Assembly: GCF_009467825.1 (NCBI RefSeq)
Contig: NZ_WIOK01000004.1
Coordinates: forward strand, 1 to 64,000
Reading direction: 5' to 3'
DNA from: Cyclobacterium xiamenense
Lineage (GTDB): Bacteria > Bacteroidota > Bacteroidia > Cytophagales > Cyclobacteriaceae
DNA length: 64,000 bases
Below, in pieces: positions 24,026-33,018 of this stretch. Both the position numbers and the translations under genes were made by a program. Every line of letters begins with the position of its first letter. Positions within the stretch are counted from its first letter, which is position 1. The notes below the pieces were generated by a model that was not told the DNA's origin, did no database searches, and saw only the letters and a list, made by a program, of their open reading frames with translations.

Positions 24026-26761
24026 ATGAAGTTAAAATTTAATGCAAAACAGGCGCTTGTTTTCTTATTTATTGCCTTGGCTTGCGAAAACAATTCCGAC
24101 AAGAAGACCACCATGGAAATCTCGCCTGATGGTTTTATCCTTCAGGAATCCGATCTACCGGCTTACGAAAAAAACATCGATCATAGAGGATTACTGGAAG
24201 CCCTTGGCGACAGGCACGGGGAGTCCATGCGTACCGGAGAACACATCTATACGAATACCTGCGCCACGTGCCATGGGGATCCGGAACAGCAGGGATCCTT
24301 GCCGACGGCATTTAAATTTTGGGAGGGCACGTTTAAGGTGGGAAACGATCCCTATTCCATCTACCAGACCCTTACCCGCGGTCACGGTGCCATGCCTCCC
24401 CAGGTAAACCTGACGCCTGTGGAAAAATACGACGTTATTCACTACATACGCGAAACGTTTGTGGCCCCGGAAAACCCCACCCAATACCTTGCCCTGAACG
24501 AAGCGTACCTGGCAGGTTTGCCTGCTGGCAGCAGCATGGGGCCGGAACCCCGGGAATACAAGCCCTGGGCGGAGATGGATTACGGTAATTTTCTGATCAA
24601 CACCTACGAACTGGTACCGGCGGATGCAGCCCCCAGGCAGCGGTCCACCGGGCCGGTGCAGCCGCTCCCGGATGAGGATTTTAGCAAGGCTAATTTTGCC
24701 TATAAAGGCATTGCCGTTCGACTGGACGAAGGAAGCGGGGGCGTGGCTGCAGGAAATGCCTGGATGCTATTTGATCACGACCTGATGCGGGTAGCCGGCG
24801 GCTGGACAGGAGAGGGTTTTATCGACTGGGAAGCCATTCTTTTCAACGAAAAACACAACATTTCGCCGAGAACGATCGGAGAACTTCACTTCGAAAACGA
24901 AACCGGCCCCGGCTGGGCGCATCCTCGAAGCGGAACGTTTGAGGATCCCCGGTTTCAGGCCCGGGACGGACGCAGATTCGGCCCCCTTCCCCGGGATTGG
25001 GCACAGTACAAAGGGCTGTATGCGTACGAAGACCGGACAATCGTTTCTTATACCGTAGGCGATACACCTGTTTTGGAGACATTCGGTGTTGCGTATTCTG
25101 GCGATCGACCCGTTTTTACCCGAACGTTGAACCTCAGCCCTTCGGGTGAATTACTTAAAATGCGGGTGGCTCCAGTGGGAACAGAAGTAGCCCTGAGGGG
25201 GTCAGGAGCGGAGCTGGTAGAGGAAAACGGCTACCAGCTACTGCATGTCACGGATACTGACCCAATCAAGATCAAGCTATTTCTGGCGGCACCGGGCTTT
25301 ACAGGCCTGCAGGAGTACGTCCGTAATGCCGCTCCCGCCGAATCGTTATCGGCGTTTATCAGTGGAGGGCCCGCCCGCTATCCGCAACTTCTGGAGACGG
25401 CCATAATACCGGGGGAGCAGGAGGGTGCTTTTCAGGTAGATATTTTGAATCCACCGTTTAACAGTCCCTGGAAAAACCAGCTGCGCTTGAGTGGGCTGGA
25501 TTTTTTCAAAGACCGAAACAAAGGCGTGGTTTGTGCCACGGATGGAGACGTTTGGCTGGTGGAAGGATTTACCGAAAACGAGGGAAAACTAACCTGGCAG
25601 CGAATCGCTTCCGGGCTATTCCAGCCCCTGGGAATCAAGGTAATTAACGAAGAAATTTTTGTAACCTGCCGGGACCAAATCGTCCGGCTGCAGGATTACA
25701 ATGGGGATGGAGAAACCGACTTTTACGAAAGCTTCAACAGCGATCATCAGGTGACCGACCATTTTCATGAGTTTGCCATGGGCTTGCAAGCCGATGCAGA
25801 AGGGAATCTGTACTATGCCAAGAGTGCCCGTCATGCCCGAGAACCCCTGGTACCGCAGCACGGGACCTTGCTACGTGTCAGTCCCGATGGGGAGCGCACG
25901 GACATTATTGCTACGGGATTTCGGGCGGCCAATGGGGTCTGCCTCAATCCGGACGGTACCTTTATTGTCACCGATCAGGAGGGGCACTGGAACCCCATGA
26001 ACCGCATCAACTGGGTGGAAGAGGGCGGTTTTTATGGGAACATGTTTGGGTTTAATCCACCGGCGGATAGCACCGACTCCGGAATGGAACAGCCGCTGGT
26101 GTGGGTAGAGCGGGAGCGGGATCGATCGCCCTCCGAATTGCTTTGGGTGGATAGTAAAAAATGGGGAGCCTTGAACGGTAAACTGCTCAGTTTCTCGTAT
26201 GGTTACGGAAAGATCTATCTGGTTCCATTTGAAAAACTGGACGGTCAGGTACAGGGAGGGATTGTAGAGCTTCCCTTACCTCGTTTTGCCACCGGCGTGA
26301 TGCGGGGTCGGTTCAATCCGGAAGACGGTCATTTGTATCTTTGTGGGCTATCTGCCTGGGGTTCGACGCAGCCCCAATTGGGAGGACTCTACCGCATTCG
26401 CATGACCGATACCCCGGTGAATCTGCCGGTAGGAATTCAGGCCCAGGAAGATGGGGTGCTACTAACCTTTACCGAAAAACTGGATGAAAACAGCGTAGAA
26501 AATTTGGGCAATTTTACCGTTGCTACCTGGGATTTACTGCGGTCAAGAAAGTACGGATCCAAGCATTACAACGAACAGGAATTGCCCCTGGAGGCGGCCG
26601 AATTGGGTCGGGATGGAAAATCGGTAAAGCTAAAAATCCCTGGTATTCAACCCACATGGGTGATGGAGATCCACTATTCGTTGGAAAGCGAAAGCGGCGA
26701 AGCCGTGGAAGGATTGATTCAAAACACCATTCACAAGCTGGGAGAGGCATCTTCCTTGTAA
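24026..26761 (+). CDS. Lipoprotein with cytochrome c domain fused to a propeller-type dehydrogenase-like module
   Basis: The ATG at 24026 gives 911 residues; a TTG four codons earlier is less likely. The start is a lipoprotein signal (ALVFLFIALACENN). A class I cytochrome c lies at about residues 65-145 with CATCH (Cys79, Cys82, His83) and a GAMPP methionine-ligand region. The middle (about 200-480) resembles the DUF6797 type (AWMLFDHDLMRVAGGWTGEG). The last part is a beta-propeller like PQQ or sorbosone dehydrogenases (GLQADAEGNLYYAKSARHAR, GFRAANGVCLNPDGTFIVTD). A surface or periplasmic oxidoreductase that passes electrons to its own heme is the natural reading, but the cofactor and substrate are not proven. 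It is the last gene of the SusCD run. Confidence 0.8.
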   Translation: MKLKFNAKQALVFLFIALACENNSDKKTTMEISPDGFILQESDLPAYEKNIDHRGLLEALGDRHGESMRTGEHIYTNTCATCHGDPEQQGSLPTAFKFWEGTFKVGNDPYSIYQTLTRGHGAMPPQVNLTPVEKYDVIHYIRETFVAPENPTQYLALNEAYLAGLPAGSSMGPEPREYKPWAEMDYGNFLINTYELVPADAAPRQRSTGPVQPLPDEDFSKANFAYKGIAVRLDEGSGGVAAGNAWMLFDHDLMRVAGGWTGEGFIDWEAILFNEKHNISPRTIGELHFENETGPGWAHPRSGTFEDPRFQARDGRRFGPLPRDWAQYKGLYAYEDRTIVSYTVGDTPVLETFGVAYSGDRPVFTRTLNLSPSGELLKMRVAPVGTEVALRGSGAELVEENGYQLLHVTDTDPIKIKLFLAAPGFTGLQEYVRNAAPAESLSAFISGGPARYPQLLETAIIPGEQEGAFQVDILNPPFNSPWKNQLRLSGLDFFKDRNKGVVCATDGDVWLVEGFTENEGKLTWQRIASGLFQPLGIKVINEEIFVTCRDQIVRLQDYNGDGETDFYESFNSDHQVTDHFHEFAMGLQADAEGNLYYAKSARHAREPLVPQHGTLLRVSPDGERTDIIATGFRAANGVCLNPDGTFIVTDQEGHWNPMNRINWVEEGGFYGNMFGFNPPADSTDSGMEQPLVWVERERDRSPSELLWVDSKKWGALNGKLLSFSYGYGKIYLVPFEKLDGQVQGGIVELPLPRFATGVMRGRFNPEDGHLYLCGLSAWGSTQPQLGGLYRIRMTDTPVNLPVGIQAQEDGVLLTFTEKLDENSVENLGNFTVATWDLLRSRKYGSKHYNEQELPLEAAELGRDGKSVKLKIPGIQPTWVMEIHYSLESESGEAVEGLIQNTIHKLGEASSL

Positions 26762-26765
26762 CAGA

Positions 26766-26800
26766 AACCCCTCCAGTCACATACCTGGGCTGGAGGGGTT
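26766..26800. terminator. Bidirectional terminator between the cytochrome gene and sdaA
   Basis: The arms AACCCCTCCAG (26766-26776) and CTGGAGGGGTT (26790-26800) pair perfectly over 11 bp between two convergent genes. The T-runs are short on both sides, but the position 4 bp after the upstream stop codon supports terminator function. Confidence 0.75.
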
Positions 26801-26823
26801 AATTCGCTATTTTGTATGAATTT

Positions 26824-28395
26824 TTAACAGCTTTTATAAAATTGGCCTTGTCCGAGTTTTCGTTCGATTTCTTTTGCGGCCTTCGTAATGGATAGCCCAC
26901 CCAGGTTGGTGCAGCGCAGGGTATTGGGAATGCTTTTGCCCACCTCGTACATGGTTTCGATGACTTCGTCGAGGGGAATCAAATGGTCGTAATCTGCCAG
27001 TGCCATGTTGGCGCAGGAAAGGGCATTGGAGGCGGCCATCACGTTTTTGTTTAGGCAGGGGGCTTCCACCCGGTTGCCTATGGGATCGCAGATCATGCCC
27101 AGGGAGCTTTGCAAGGCCATGGAAGCCGCGGAAATACTTTGGGGTAGCTGGCCCCCGGCCAGGTATACCAGCGCGGCAGCAGCCATGGAAGAGCCCGAGC
27201 CGCATTCTGCCTGGCAGCCTCCCACTTCTGCAGCAAAGGTAGAATGGGCCGCAATAAATACACCGATCAGGCCTGCAATTAGCAGGGCTTTTACCGTTTC
27301 CTCTTCCGATAAGCCCAAGGAGTCCGAAACTCCCAGTACAGCACCGGGCATGGCCCCGCAGGAGCCGGCGGTTGGTGCGGCCACGATTACTCCCATGGAG
27401 CTTTTTACTTCCATGATTGCGGACACATACATGATGATTCGGTTCAGCACGTCTCCATCCACAAGCTTTTTGCTTTCCATCAGCGATTTGAATTTCACGG
27501 ATTGTGGACCCAGGATCCGGTCCTGGTATTCGGTCCCTTTCAGGCCGGTGCTCACCGCATCCTTGAGGATTTTCCGGATGTCGTCCATTTTGTCCAGTAC
27601 CTCTTGTTCCGAAATGTTACCACGCATGCTTTCGTACCGAAGGGCCAGCTCCCAAAGCGATAAGTCCTTGCCTTCGTTATAGGCCAACATTTCCTCGCAG
27701 GTAATAAAGGGAACTTGTTGATTTTTGGCGGTGAGCACGGGCAAAACGGGCCGTATTCGTTTGACCTGGGACACGTTTTCAAGTTGTTCCAGTTCCCCTA
27801 GGACCGCTTCCTCCGGAAATTGTTGTGCTTTTAGTTCAATATAGGATGGCTCGCCGGTCCGTATTTCCAGACCATCTACCTCCGGTAAGGCATGACTTAA
27901 GTAGTTTATTGTGCCAGCTGGATCGTTGGTGTAGATCAGCGTCAGGTAGCAGTCACCTGCAAAAGAAACCGCGGCCCCGTCGATCTCAATCACCTCAATC
28001 ATGCCTCCGCCGGTAGAAATGGCCGTTACCTGATGCGTCTCCCAGGGATTTGTCAGGGTGATTTTGTAGGTATTGGGGTGGTCGGCCTGTATATCGCGGA
28101 TGGAAATGGTAACTTGAATACCGGCAGCGCCCATGTGCTGCTCGGCCTGAACCAGGCGCTCGTCGTACGCCTCCCATCCCAGAAAGCCGCCAAACAATCC
28201 CATATCCGATCCCTGTTCCTTGTGGGTAGTGGCCAGGGAGCCCTCCGGATCAAATTCTATTTCAATGGAGGAGATGCGCCCGCCCATTAGGTCGTGGCAG
28301 ATCCTTCCGATTCGAAGCGAAGCGGCACAGTGAGAGCTCGAAGGTCCCCGCATCACCGGGCCTACGACGTCGTTAAATATACTTGGATAGTTCAT
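26824..28395 (-). CDS. sdaA: L-serine ammonia-lyase, single-chain iron-sulfur type
   Basis: This 523-residue enzyme converts L-serine to pyruvate and ammonia. The beta domain comes first (FNDVVGPVMRGPSSSHCAAS at about 7-26), followed by an ACT-like stretch and then the alpha domain (about 225-523) with GSCGAMPGAVLGVSD, GGCQAECGSGSSMAAAAL and CDPIGNRVEAPC. The cysteines in the alpha domain bind the 4Fe-4S cluster. The chain ends in YKSC; in characterised bacterial enzymes of this kind a C-terminal cysteine plugs the active site and ligates the cluster, so the last residue is probably functional. It is cytosolic and divergent from an AraC-family gene, which may regulate it. Confidence 0.95.
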   Translation of the reverse strand: MNYPSIFNDVVGPVMRGPSSSHCAASLRIGRICHDLMGGRISSIEIEFDPEGSLATTHKEQGSDMGLFGGFLGWEAYDERLVQAEQHMGAAGIQVTISIRDIQADHPNTYKITLTNPWETHQVTAISTGGGMIEVIEIDGAAVSFAGDCYLTLIYTNDPAGTINYLSHALPEVDGLEIRTGEPSYIELKAQQFPEEAVLGELEQLENVSQVKRIRPVLPVLTAKNQQVPFITCEEMLAYNEGKDLSLWELALRYESMRGNISEQEVLDKMDDIRKILKDAVSTGLKGTEYQDRILGPQSVKFKSLMESKKLVDGDVLNRIIMYVSAIMEVKSSMGVIVAAPTAGSCGAMPGAVLGVSDSLGLSEEETVKALLIAGLIGVFIAAHSTFAAEVGGCQAECGSGSSMAAAALVYLAGGQLPQSISAASMALQSSLGMICDPIGNRVEAPCLNKNVMAASNALSCANMALADYDHLIPLDEVIETMYEVGKSIPNTLRCTNLGGLSITKAAKEIERKLGQGQFYKSC

Positions 28396-28453
28396 GGTTG
28401 CTATTGTTTTGGTCTGTAGTTAAATGTAGTGGTATTTGCCGCCGATCCATTTT

Positions 28454-28471
28454 CAAATTTTAGCTAATTTG
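28454..28471. promoter_or_regulatory. Palindromic site between sdaA and the AraC gene
   Basis: CAAATTTTAGCTAATTTG has the outer arms CAAATT and AATTTG and an internal TTAGCTAA palindrome offset by one base. It lies in the 176-bp divergent promoter region, 58 bp upstream of sdaA and 100 bp upstream of the AraC gene. It may be an operator serving one or both genes. Confidence 0.35.
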
Positions 28472-28571
28472 TATACTATCTTAGCAATTCGCTGATTATT
28501 TGTATGCTTTTTTGCTTTCTATCTGCATTTGGTCTAAATTAATCGAGTGAGTAACCATTGTTCCTTAAGCC

Positions 28572-29447
28572 ATGCAGCCATTACACTTTAAAGTACCCCG
28601 ATTAAAAGAAGAGACCATCCGGGTGGAATGTTGGGACCTGGATAATTTTTTCGAACCCATCCATTACCACGAAGAGTTTCAGATTTCATTGATCCGGGAA
28701 GGGGAGGGTTCCCTGTTTGTTGCGGAAAGCGTCATCCCCTTTAAGAAAGGGGAGATTTACCTTTTTGGCAAGAATCTTCCACACGTATTTCGAAACAAAA
28801 ACTTTGCCTATGCCGGTAGCGGGCATCCTAAGGCAAAGGCCGTCTCGGTATTCTTTAATCAGGATGTGCTTAAAAGTTCCCTAAGTGATATACCGGAAGC
28901 CTATGCCATACAGCGATTGATTGATTTTTCGGTGTATGGGGTGAAGGTTTCCGATTCCAAACAAACAGAACTCAGCCGAAAACTGGCCGTGCTTCCCGAA
29001 AAAAATTCGTTTGAACGATTTCTGGGGCTGTTGGATATCCTTGAATGCATATCTAAAGACAACAACCTCCATTTTATTTCATCTCTGGGCATTCCCTTAC
29101 ATTCCGTACAGGAGAATTTACCCAAGATAAACCTGGTTTTTGATTACGTAAGGAAAAATTTCAGCGAAAAGATCAGCCTCAAACAAGTAGCGGCATTGGT
29201 AAACATGTCGCCGACGGCCTTTTGCCGGTATTTTAAGTACAAAAGCCAAAAGACCTTTTCCCGGTTTTTGATAGAAGTTCGGATAGCCAATGCCTGCCGC
29301 CTCTTGTACCAGGATGATTTCAATACCTCCGAATGTTGCTACAGTTCCGGCTACAACAACCTTTCCAACTTCCACAAACATTTTAAAAGTGTCACCGGTA
29401 TGACGCCGCTTGAATACAGAAACAATATCCTGAAACAATCGAATTGA
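28572..29447 (+). CDS. AraC-family transcriptional regulator with cupin domain
   Basis: This 291-residue protein begins with an AraC-type cupin (FEPIHYHEEFQISLIREGEG, about 27-46; FKKGEIYLFGKNLPHVF, about 57-73) that should bind a small effector. The C-terminal 100 residues are the double helix-turn-helix (KINLVFDYVRKNFSEKISLK, VNMSPTAFCRYFKYKSQKTF, then SGYNNLSNFHKHFKSVTGMT). It is transcribed toward the DPP-IV gene, and a direct-repeat operator lies 91-124 bp past its stop codon. A matching operator precedes susC. It is therefore the prime candidate regulator of both operons; the hybrid sensor at 57900 is the alternative. Confidence 0.9.
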   Translation: MQPLHFKVPRLKEETIRVECWDLDNFFEPIHYHEEFQISLIREGEGSLFVAESVIPFKKGEIYLFGKNLPHVFRNKNFAYAGSGHPKAKAVSVFFNQDVLKSSLSDIPEAYAIQRLIDFSVYGVKVSDSKQTELSRKLAVLPEKNSFERFLGLLDILECISKDNNLHFISSLGIPLHSVQENLPKINLVFDYVRKNFSEKISLKQVAALVNMSPTAFCRYFKYKSQKTFSRFLIEVRIANACRLLYQDDFNTSECCYSSGYNNLSNFHKHFKSVTGMTPLEYRNNILKQSN

Positions 29448-29537
29448 TTTCCGATGGATTGCTTGTGCCGAATACCGAGAAGCAGGCAAATAAAAATTAC
29501 TGCCTGGCGAAGGGTTGCATCGGCGTGAGTTTCCTGT

Positions 29538-29571
29538 TTTTCGTTAAAATACCATACCCTTTGGATAAAAT
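29538..29571 (+). promoter_or_regulatory. AraC-type direct-repeat operator before the DPP-IV gene
   Basis: TTTTCGTTAAAAT (29538-29550) and CTTTGGATAAAAT (29559-29571) start 21 bp apart, the same period and half-site type as before susC. The spacer ACCATA is identical at both loci. The -7-like TATCTTTA (29601-29608) follows 29 bp later. The start codon at 29702 is about 90 bp further, so the leader here is longer than at susC. Confidence 0.65.
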
Positions 29572-29701
29572 GATGGAATAGTAAATCTATTGGAAGCGCC
29601 TATCTTTATGCCTGTAGTTAGCGAGCGGTATTCCAGGAGATTGGAATGCATAGGCGTATACGCTGACTGGGTTTAGGTGTGCAACTAGTTCGTGTCTGCA
29701 A

Positions 29702-31930
29702 ATGAATAAGATCGTCTTTCTTTCGGTGTATTTTTTTATCCTTTCAGGAGTCGGTTTCTCCCAACGCAGTTTTAGCCTGGAGGATATCTACCGGGACAAT
29801 GCATTTGCTGCTGCCAAATTCGGCCCCATTCGATGGATGCGGGATTCGAAGGGCTATTCAAGTATTGAAAAGAATGCAGACGTAGACGGGGACGACCTGG
29901 TTCGGTACGATGCAGCCTCAGGCCGGCGAAGCCTTCTTGTGTCTGCGGAAGAATTGATTCCGGAAGGTCAGACAGCACCTTTGCAGATAGCCGATTACCA
30001 CTGGTCGGCGGATAACCGGAAGTTGCTGCTTTTTACCAACACGCGAAAGGTATGGCGGTACCATACCCGGGGTGACTATTGGGTATTGGATCGGGAAACA
30101 AAAGCATTGAGGCAGCTTGGTAGGGGACTCCCGGGGTCCAGTCTGATGTTTGCCAAGTTCTCTCCGGACGGTTCCCGCGTCGCCTATGTAAGCAAAAACA
30201 ATATTTTCGTTGAATTCCTGGAAAGTGGAGCGATCATTCCACTCACCAACGATGGAGGAGAAAATACCATCAACGGTACCTTTGATTGGGTATACGAGGA
30301 GGAGTTGGGATGTCGCGATGGCTTTCGCTGGAGTCCCGACGGGGAGCACATCGCCTACTGGCATTCCGATACGCGCGACATTGGGACTTTTTACCTGATA
30401 AATAACATTGACTCGGTGTATTCCCAACCCATTCCCTTACCCTATCCCAAAGTCGGAAGCAAGCTATCAACCGTCAAAATCGGTGTGGTTTCTGCTGAGG
30501 GAGGAGACAGCAGGTGGTTTGCAGTTCCGGGCGACCCAAAAAACAATTACCTGGCCCGGATGGATTTTATTCCGGATTCTGACGAGGTGCTGATCCAACA
30601 GCTAAACCGGCGGCAGAATACCAATACCGTTTGGGTGGGGGATATCACTACCATGTCGCTTTCCCGGGTGCTGGAAGAAAAAGAAGAAACCTTTTTGGAC
30701 ATTCACGACAACTTAATTTGGCTGGATGGACAGCAGTACTTTACCTGGACCAGTGAGCGGGACGGATGGAGGCATTTGTATAAGGTATCCCGCGATGGAT
30801 CTTCCATTACCTTACTCACCCAGGGGGATTTCGACGTGGAACGAATCAGTCACATCGATCCCGAGGGAGGGTATGTGTATTACATCGCCTCTCCTGATAA
30901 TTTCACCCAACGGTACCTGTACCGAAGCCCGATAGACCGACCGGGGCCGGCTGAGCGAATTACACCTACCGATCTTCCCGGACAGCATGCCTATCAGCTT
31001 TCGGGCGACTCACGCTTTGCTATACACACCTATCACAATGCGGTCAGACCCCCGCGTATTTCGCTGGTAGCACTTCCTACCCATCGCGAATTACGGATAT
31101 TGGAAGAAAATCGGGCGCTTAAGGAAAAATACGATGCTCTCGGACTGCGTCCGAAGGAGTTTATCAAAGTGGATATTGGTGAGCTGGTCCTGGATGCATT
31201 TATGATCAAGCCCATTGCGTTTGACCCGACCAAGAAGTATCCGTTGTTACTCTACGTGTACGGCGAGCCCGCGGGATCTACTGTGCAGGACAGCTGGATG
31301 AACGGGGATCTTTGGCACCAGTACCTGGCGCAGCTGGGTTACGTGATCGTGAGTATTGACAACCGGGGAACCAAAACTCCACGCGGCAGGGATTGGCGAA
31401 AGTCCATTTATGGGCAGATAGGCATTCTGGCCGCGGAGGAGCAGCATGCAGCCGCTCAAAAGATCCTCTCCTCCCATGACTTTATCGATGCATCCCGCGT
31501 GGGAATTTGGGGATGGAGCGGTGGAGGTCAGATGACCTTAAACTGTATGTTCCGCTACCCAGACGTGTACAAAACTGGTATTGCGGTATCCTTCGTATCC
31601 GATCAGCGCCTGTACGATGCCACGTATCAGGAACGCTACATGGGGCTCCTGGAGGACAATCCGGAGGGATACCGGGATGGTTCTCCCATTCATCACGCCC
31701 AGCACCTGCAGGGCGATCTGCTTATCATGCACGGCACGGCCGATGACAACGTACACTACCAAAGTTTTGAAATGTTGGTAGATCGTTTGATTCAGTATAA
31801 CAAGCAGTTTTCCATGATGGTATACCCGATGCGGGCGCATGGGATCAATGAACGAGAAAACACCTCCCTTCACGTGCGAGAGACCATGAAAAAATTCTGG
31901 ATAGAACATTTGGAACCGGGACCCCGTTAG
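29702..31930 (+). CDS. Secreted dipeptidyl-peptidase IV (S9B)
   Basis: This 742-residue serine exopeptidase releases X-Pro or X-Ala dipeptides from peptide N-termini. A signal peptide ends in SGVGFSQ. The propeller domain (about 30-490) includes the paired glutamates in FDWVYEEELGCRDG that hold the substrate N-terminus. The hydrolase domain has GWSGGG with Ser606, GTADDNVH with Asp681 and MRAHGIN with His713; the Asp-to-His spacing equals that of mammalian DPP4. It should act in the periplasm or at the surface. It leads a run with a DapA-like lyase and an Xaa-Pro peptidase, which fits breakdown of proline-rich peptides. Confidence 0.95.
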   Translation: MNKIVFLSVYFFILSGVGFSQRSFSLEDIYRDNAFAAAKFGPIRWMRDSKGYSSIEKNADVDGDDLVRYDAASGRRSLLVSAEELIPEGQTAPLQIADYHWSADNRKLLLFTNTRKVWRYHTRGDYWVLDRETKALRQLGRGLPGSSLMFAKFSPDGSRVAYVSKNNIFVEFLESGAIIPLTNDGGENTINGTFDWVYEEELGCRDGFRWSPDGEHIAYWHSDTRDIGTFYLINNIDSVYSQPIPLPYPKVGSKLSTVKIGVVSAEGGDSRWFAVPGDPKNNYLARMDFIPDSDEVLIQQLNRRQNTNTVWVGDITTMSLSRVLEEKEETFLDIHDNLIWLDGQQYFTWTSERDGWRHLYKVSRDGSSITLLTQGDFDVERISHIDPEGGYVYYIASPDNFTQRYLYRSPIDRPGPAERITPTDLPGQHAYQLSGDSRFAIHTYHNAVRPPRISLVALPTHRELRILEENRALKEKYDALGLRPKEFIKVDIGELVLDAFMIKPIAFDPTKKYPLLLYVYGEPAGSTVQDSWMNGDLWHQYLAQLGYVIVSIDNRGTKTPRGRDWRKSIYGQIGILAAEEQHAAAQKILSSHDFIDASRVGIWGWSGGGQMTLNCMFRYPDVYKTGIAVSFVSDQRLYDATYQERYMGLLEDNPEGYRDGSPIHHAQHLQGDLLIMHGTADDNVHYQSFEMLVDRLIQYNKQFSMMVYPMRAHGINERENTSLHVRETMKKFWIEHLEPGPR

Positions 31931-32008
31931 GCGGAGCCCTGAAAATGCGTTTATACTAACCCTGAATGCAAAACAGTAGGCTATGTTGAAACTCTTAAAT
32001 AAAAAGCT

Positions 32009-32926
32009 ATGATAAAATGGAAAGGAGTATTTCCAGCGATTACCACCAAATTTACTTCGGATGACAAGCTTGATTTAAACGCTTTTCATGCCAATATCAA
32101 GGTACAACTAAAAGCGGGAATCGATGGAATCATCATCGGCGGTAGTCTGGGTGAGGCAAGTACGCTCAGCGACCGGGAAAAAGAGGTACTGGTACAATCC
32201 ACCGTGGAACTGGTATCTGATAAAATTCCAGTAGTACTGACCATAGCTGAGCAATCCACGAAAAAAGCGGTGGAGTTGGCACAGGCCGCGCAGGAAAGTG
32301 GCATCAAGGGCTTGATGGTTTTGCCGCCCATGCGGTACTACGCGGATTCGCGCGAAACGCTTGCATTTTTCAAGGAAGTTGCGGCTGCCACCGACCTTTC
32401 CATCATGGTTTACAACAATCCCATCGATTATAAGATTTTGGTAACCCCGGACATGTTTGAGGAATTGGCATCGTGTAAGAATATACAAGCTGTCAAAGAC
32501 TCATCCAGAGACCTCACGCTGATTACCAAGATGATCAACCGTTTTGGAGATAGGTTCAAAATCCTGGCAGGTGTAGATCCATTGGCCCTGGAAAGCCTGG
32601 TACTCGGGGCGCATGGCTGGGTAGCCGGCCTGGTATGTGCGTTTCCTTACGAGACTGTGGCCATTTATCGCCTTGTAAAGGAAGGGCGAATTGCAGAGGC
32701 ATTGGAAATCTACCGTTGGTTTTTCCCACTTTTGGAATTGGATATTCACCCAAAACTGGTGCAATATATCAAGTTGGCAGAGGTCGCCACCGGTTTGGGA
32801 ACGGAATACGTACGGGCACCGCGGCTGATGCTGTCCGGGGAAGAACGGAAGCAAATTTGGAAAATTATCGAAGATTCGCTTGCTGTACGGCCCGATCTAC
32901 CGACCTGGCAAAAAATGACCCTGTGA
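32009..32926 (+). CDS. DapA-like class I aldolase/lyase
   Basis: This 305-residue protein belongs to the dihydrodipicolinate synthase/N-acetylneuraminate lyase superfamily. GGSLGEASTLSDREKEVL (about 44-61) is the phosphate- or carboxylate-binding loop region, the tyrosine in MVYNNPIDY is the proton relay, and the lysine in QAVKDSSRD (Lys163) forms the Schiff base. It is not necessarily the lysine-pathway enzyme: its place between DPP-IV and an Xaa-Pro peptidase suggests a catabolic role. One member of the superfamily deaminates pyrroline-4-hydroxy-2-carboxylate in hydroxyproline breakdown; that activity is possible here but unproven, since other hydroxyproline genes are not present. Confidence 0.85.
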   Translation: MIKWKGVFPAITTKFTSDDKLDLNAFHANIKVQLKAGIDGIIIGGSLGEASTLSDREKEVLVQSTVELVSDKIPVVLTIAEQSTKKAVELAQAAQESGIKGLMVLPPMRYYADSRETLAFFKEVAAATDLSIMVYNNPIDYKILVTPDMFEELASCKNIQAVKDSSRDLTLITKMINRFGDRFKILAGVDPLALESLVLGAHGWVAGLVCAFPYETVAIYRLVKEGRIAEALEIYRWFFPLLELDIHPKLVQYIKLAEVATGLGTEYVRAPRLMLSGEERKQIWKIIEDSLAVRPDLPTWQKMTL

Positions 32927-33018
32927 GCGTTGGGTAAGCCAGGAAATTTTATAGAGATTTACACACGGGTATTTCTACCCGCACCGGCTTGGTGCACCCA
33001 AACTGTATGGAACGAACC

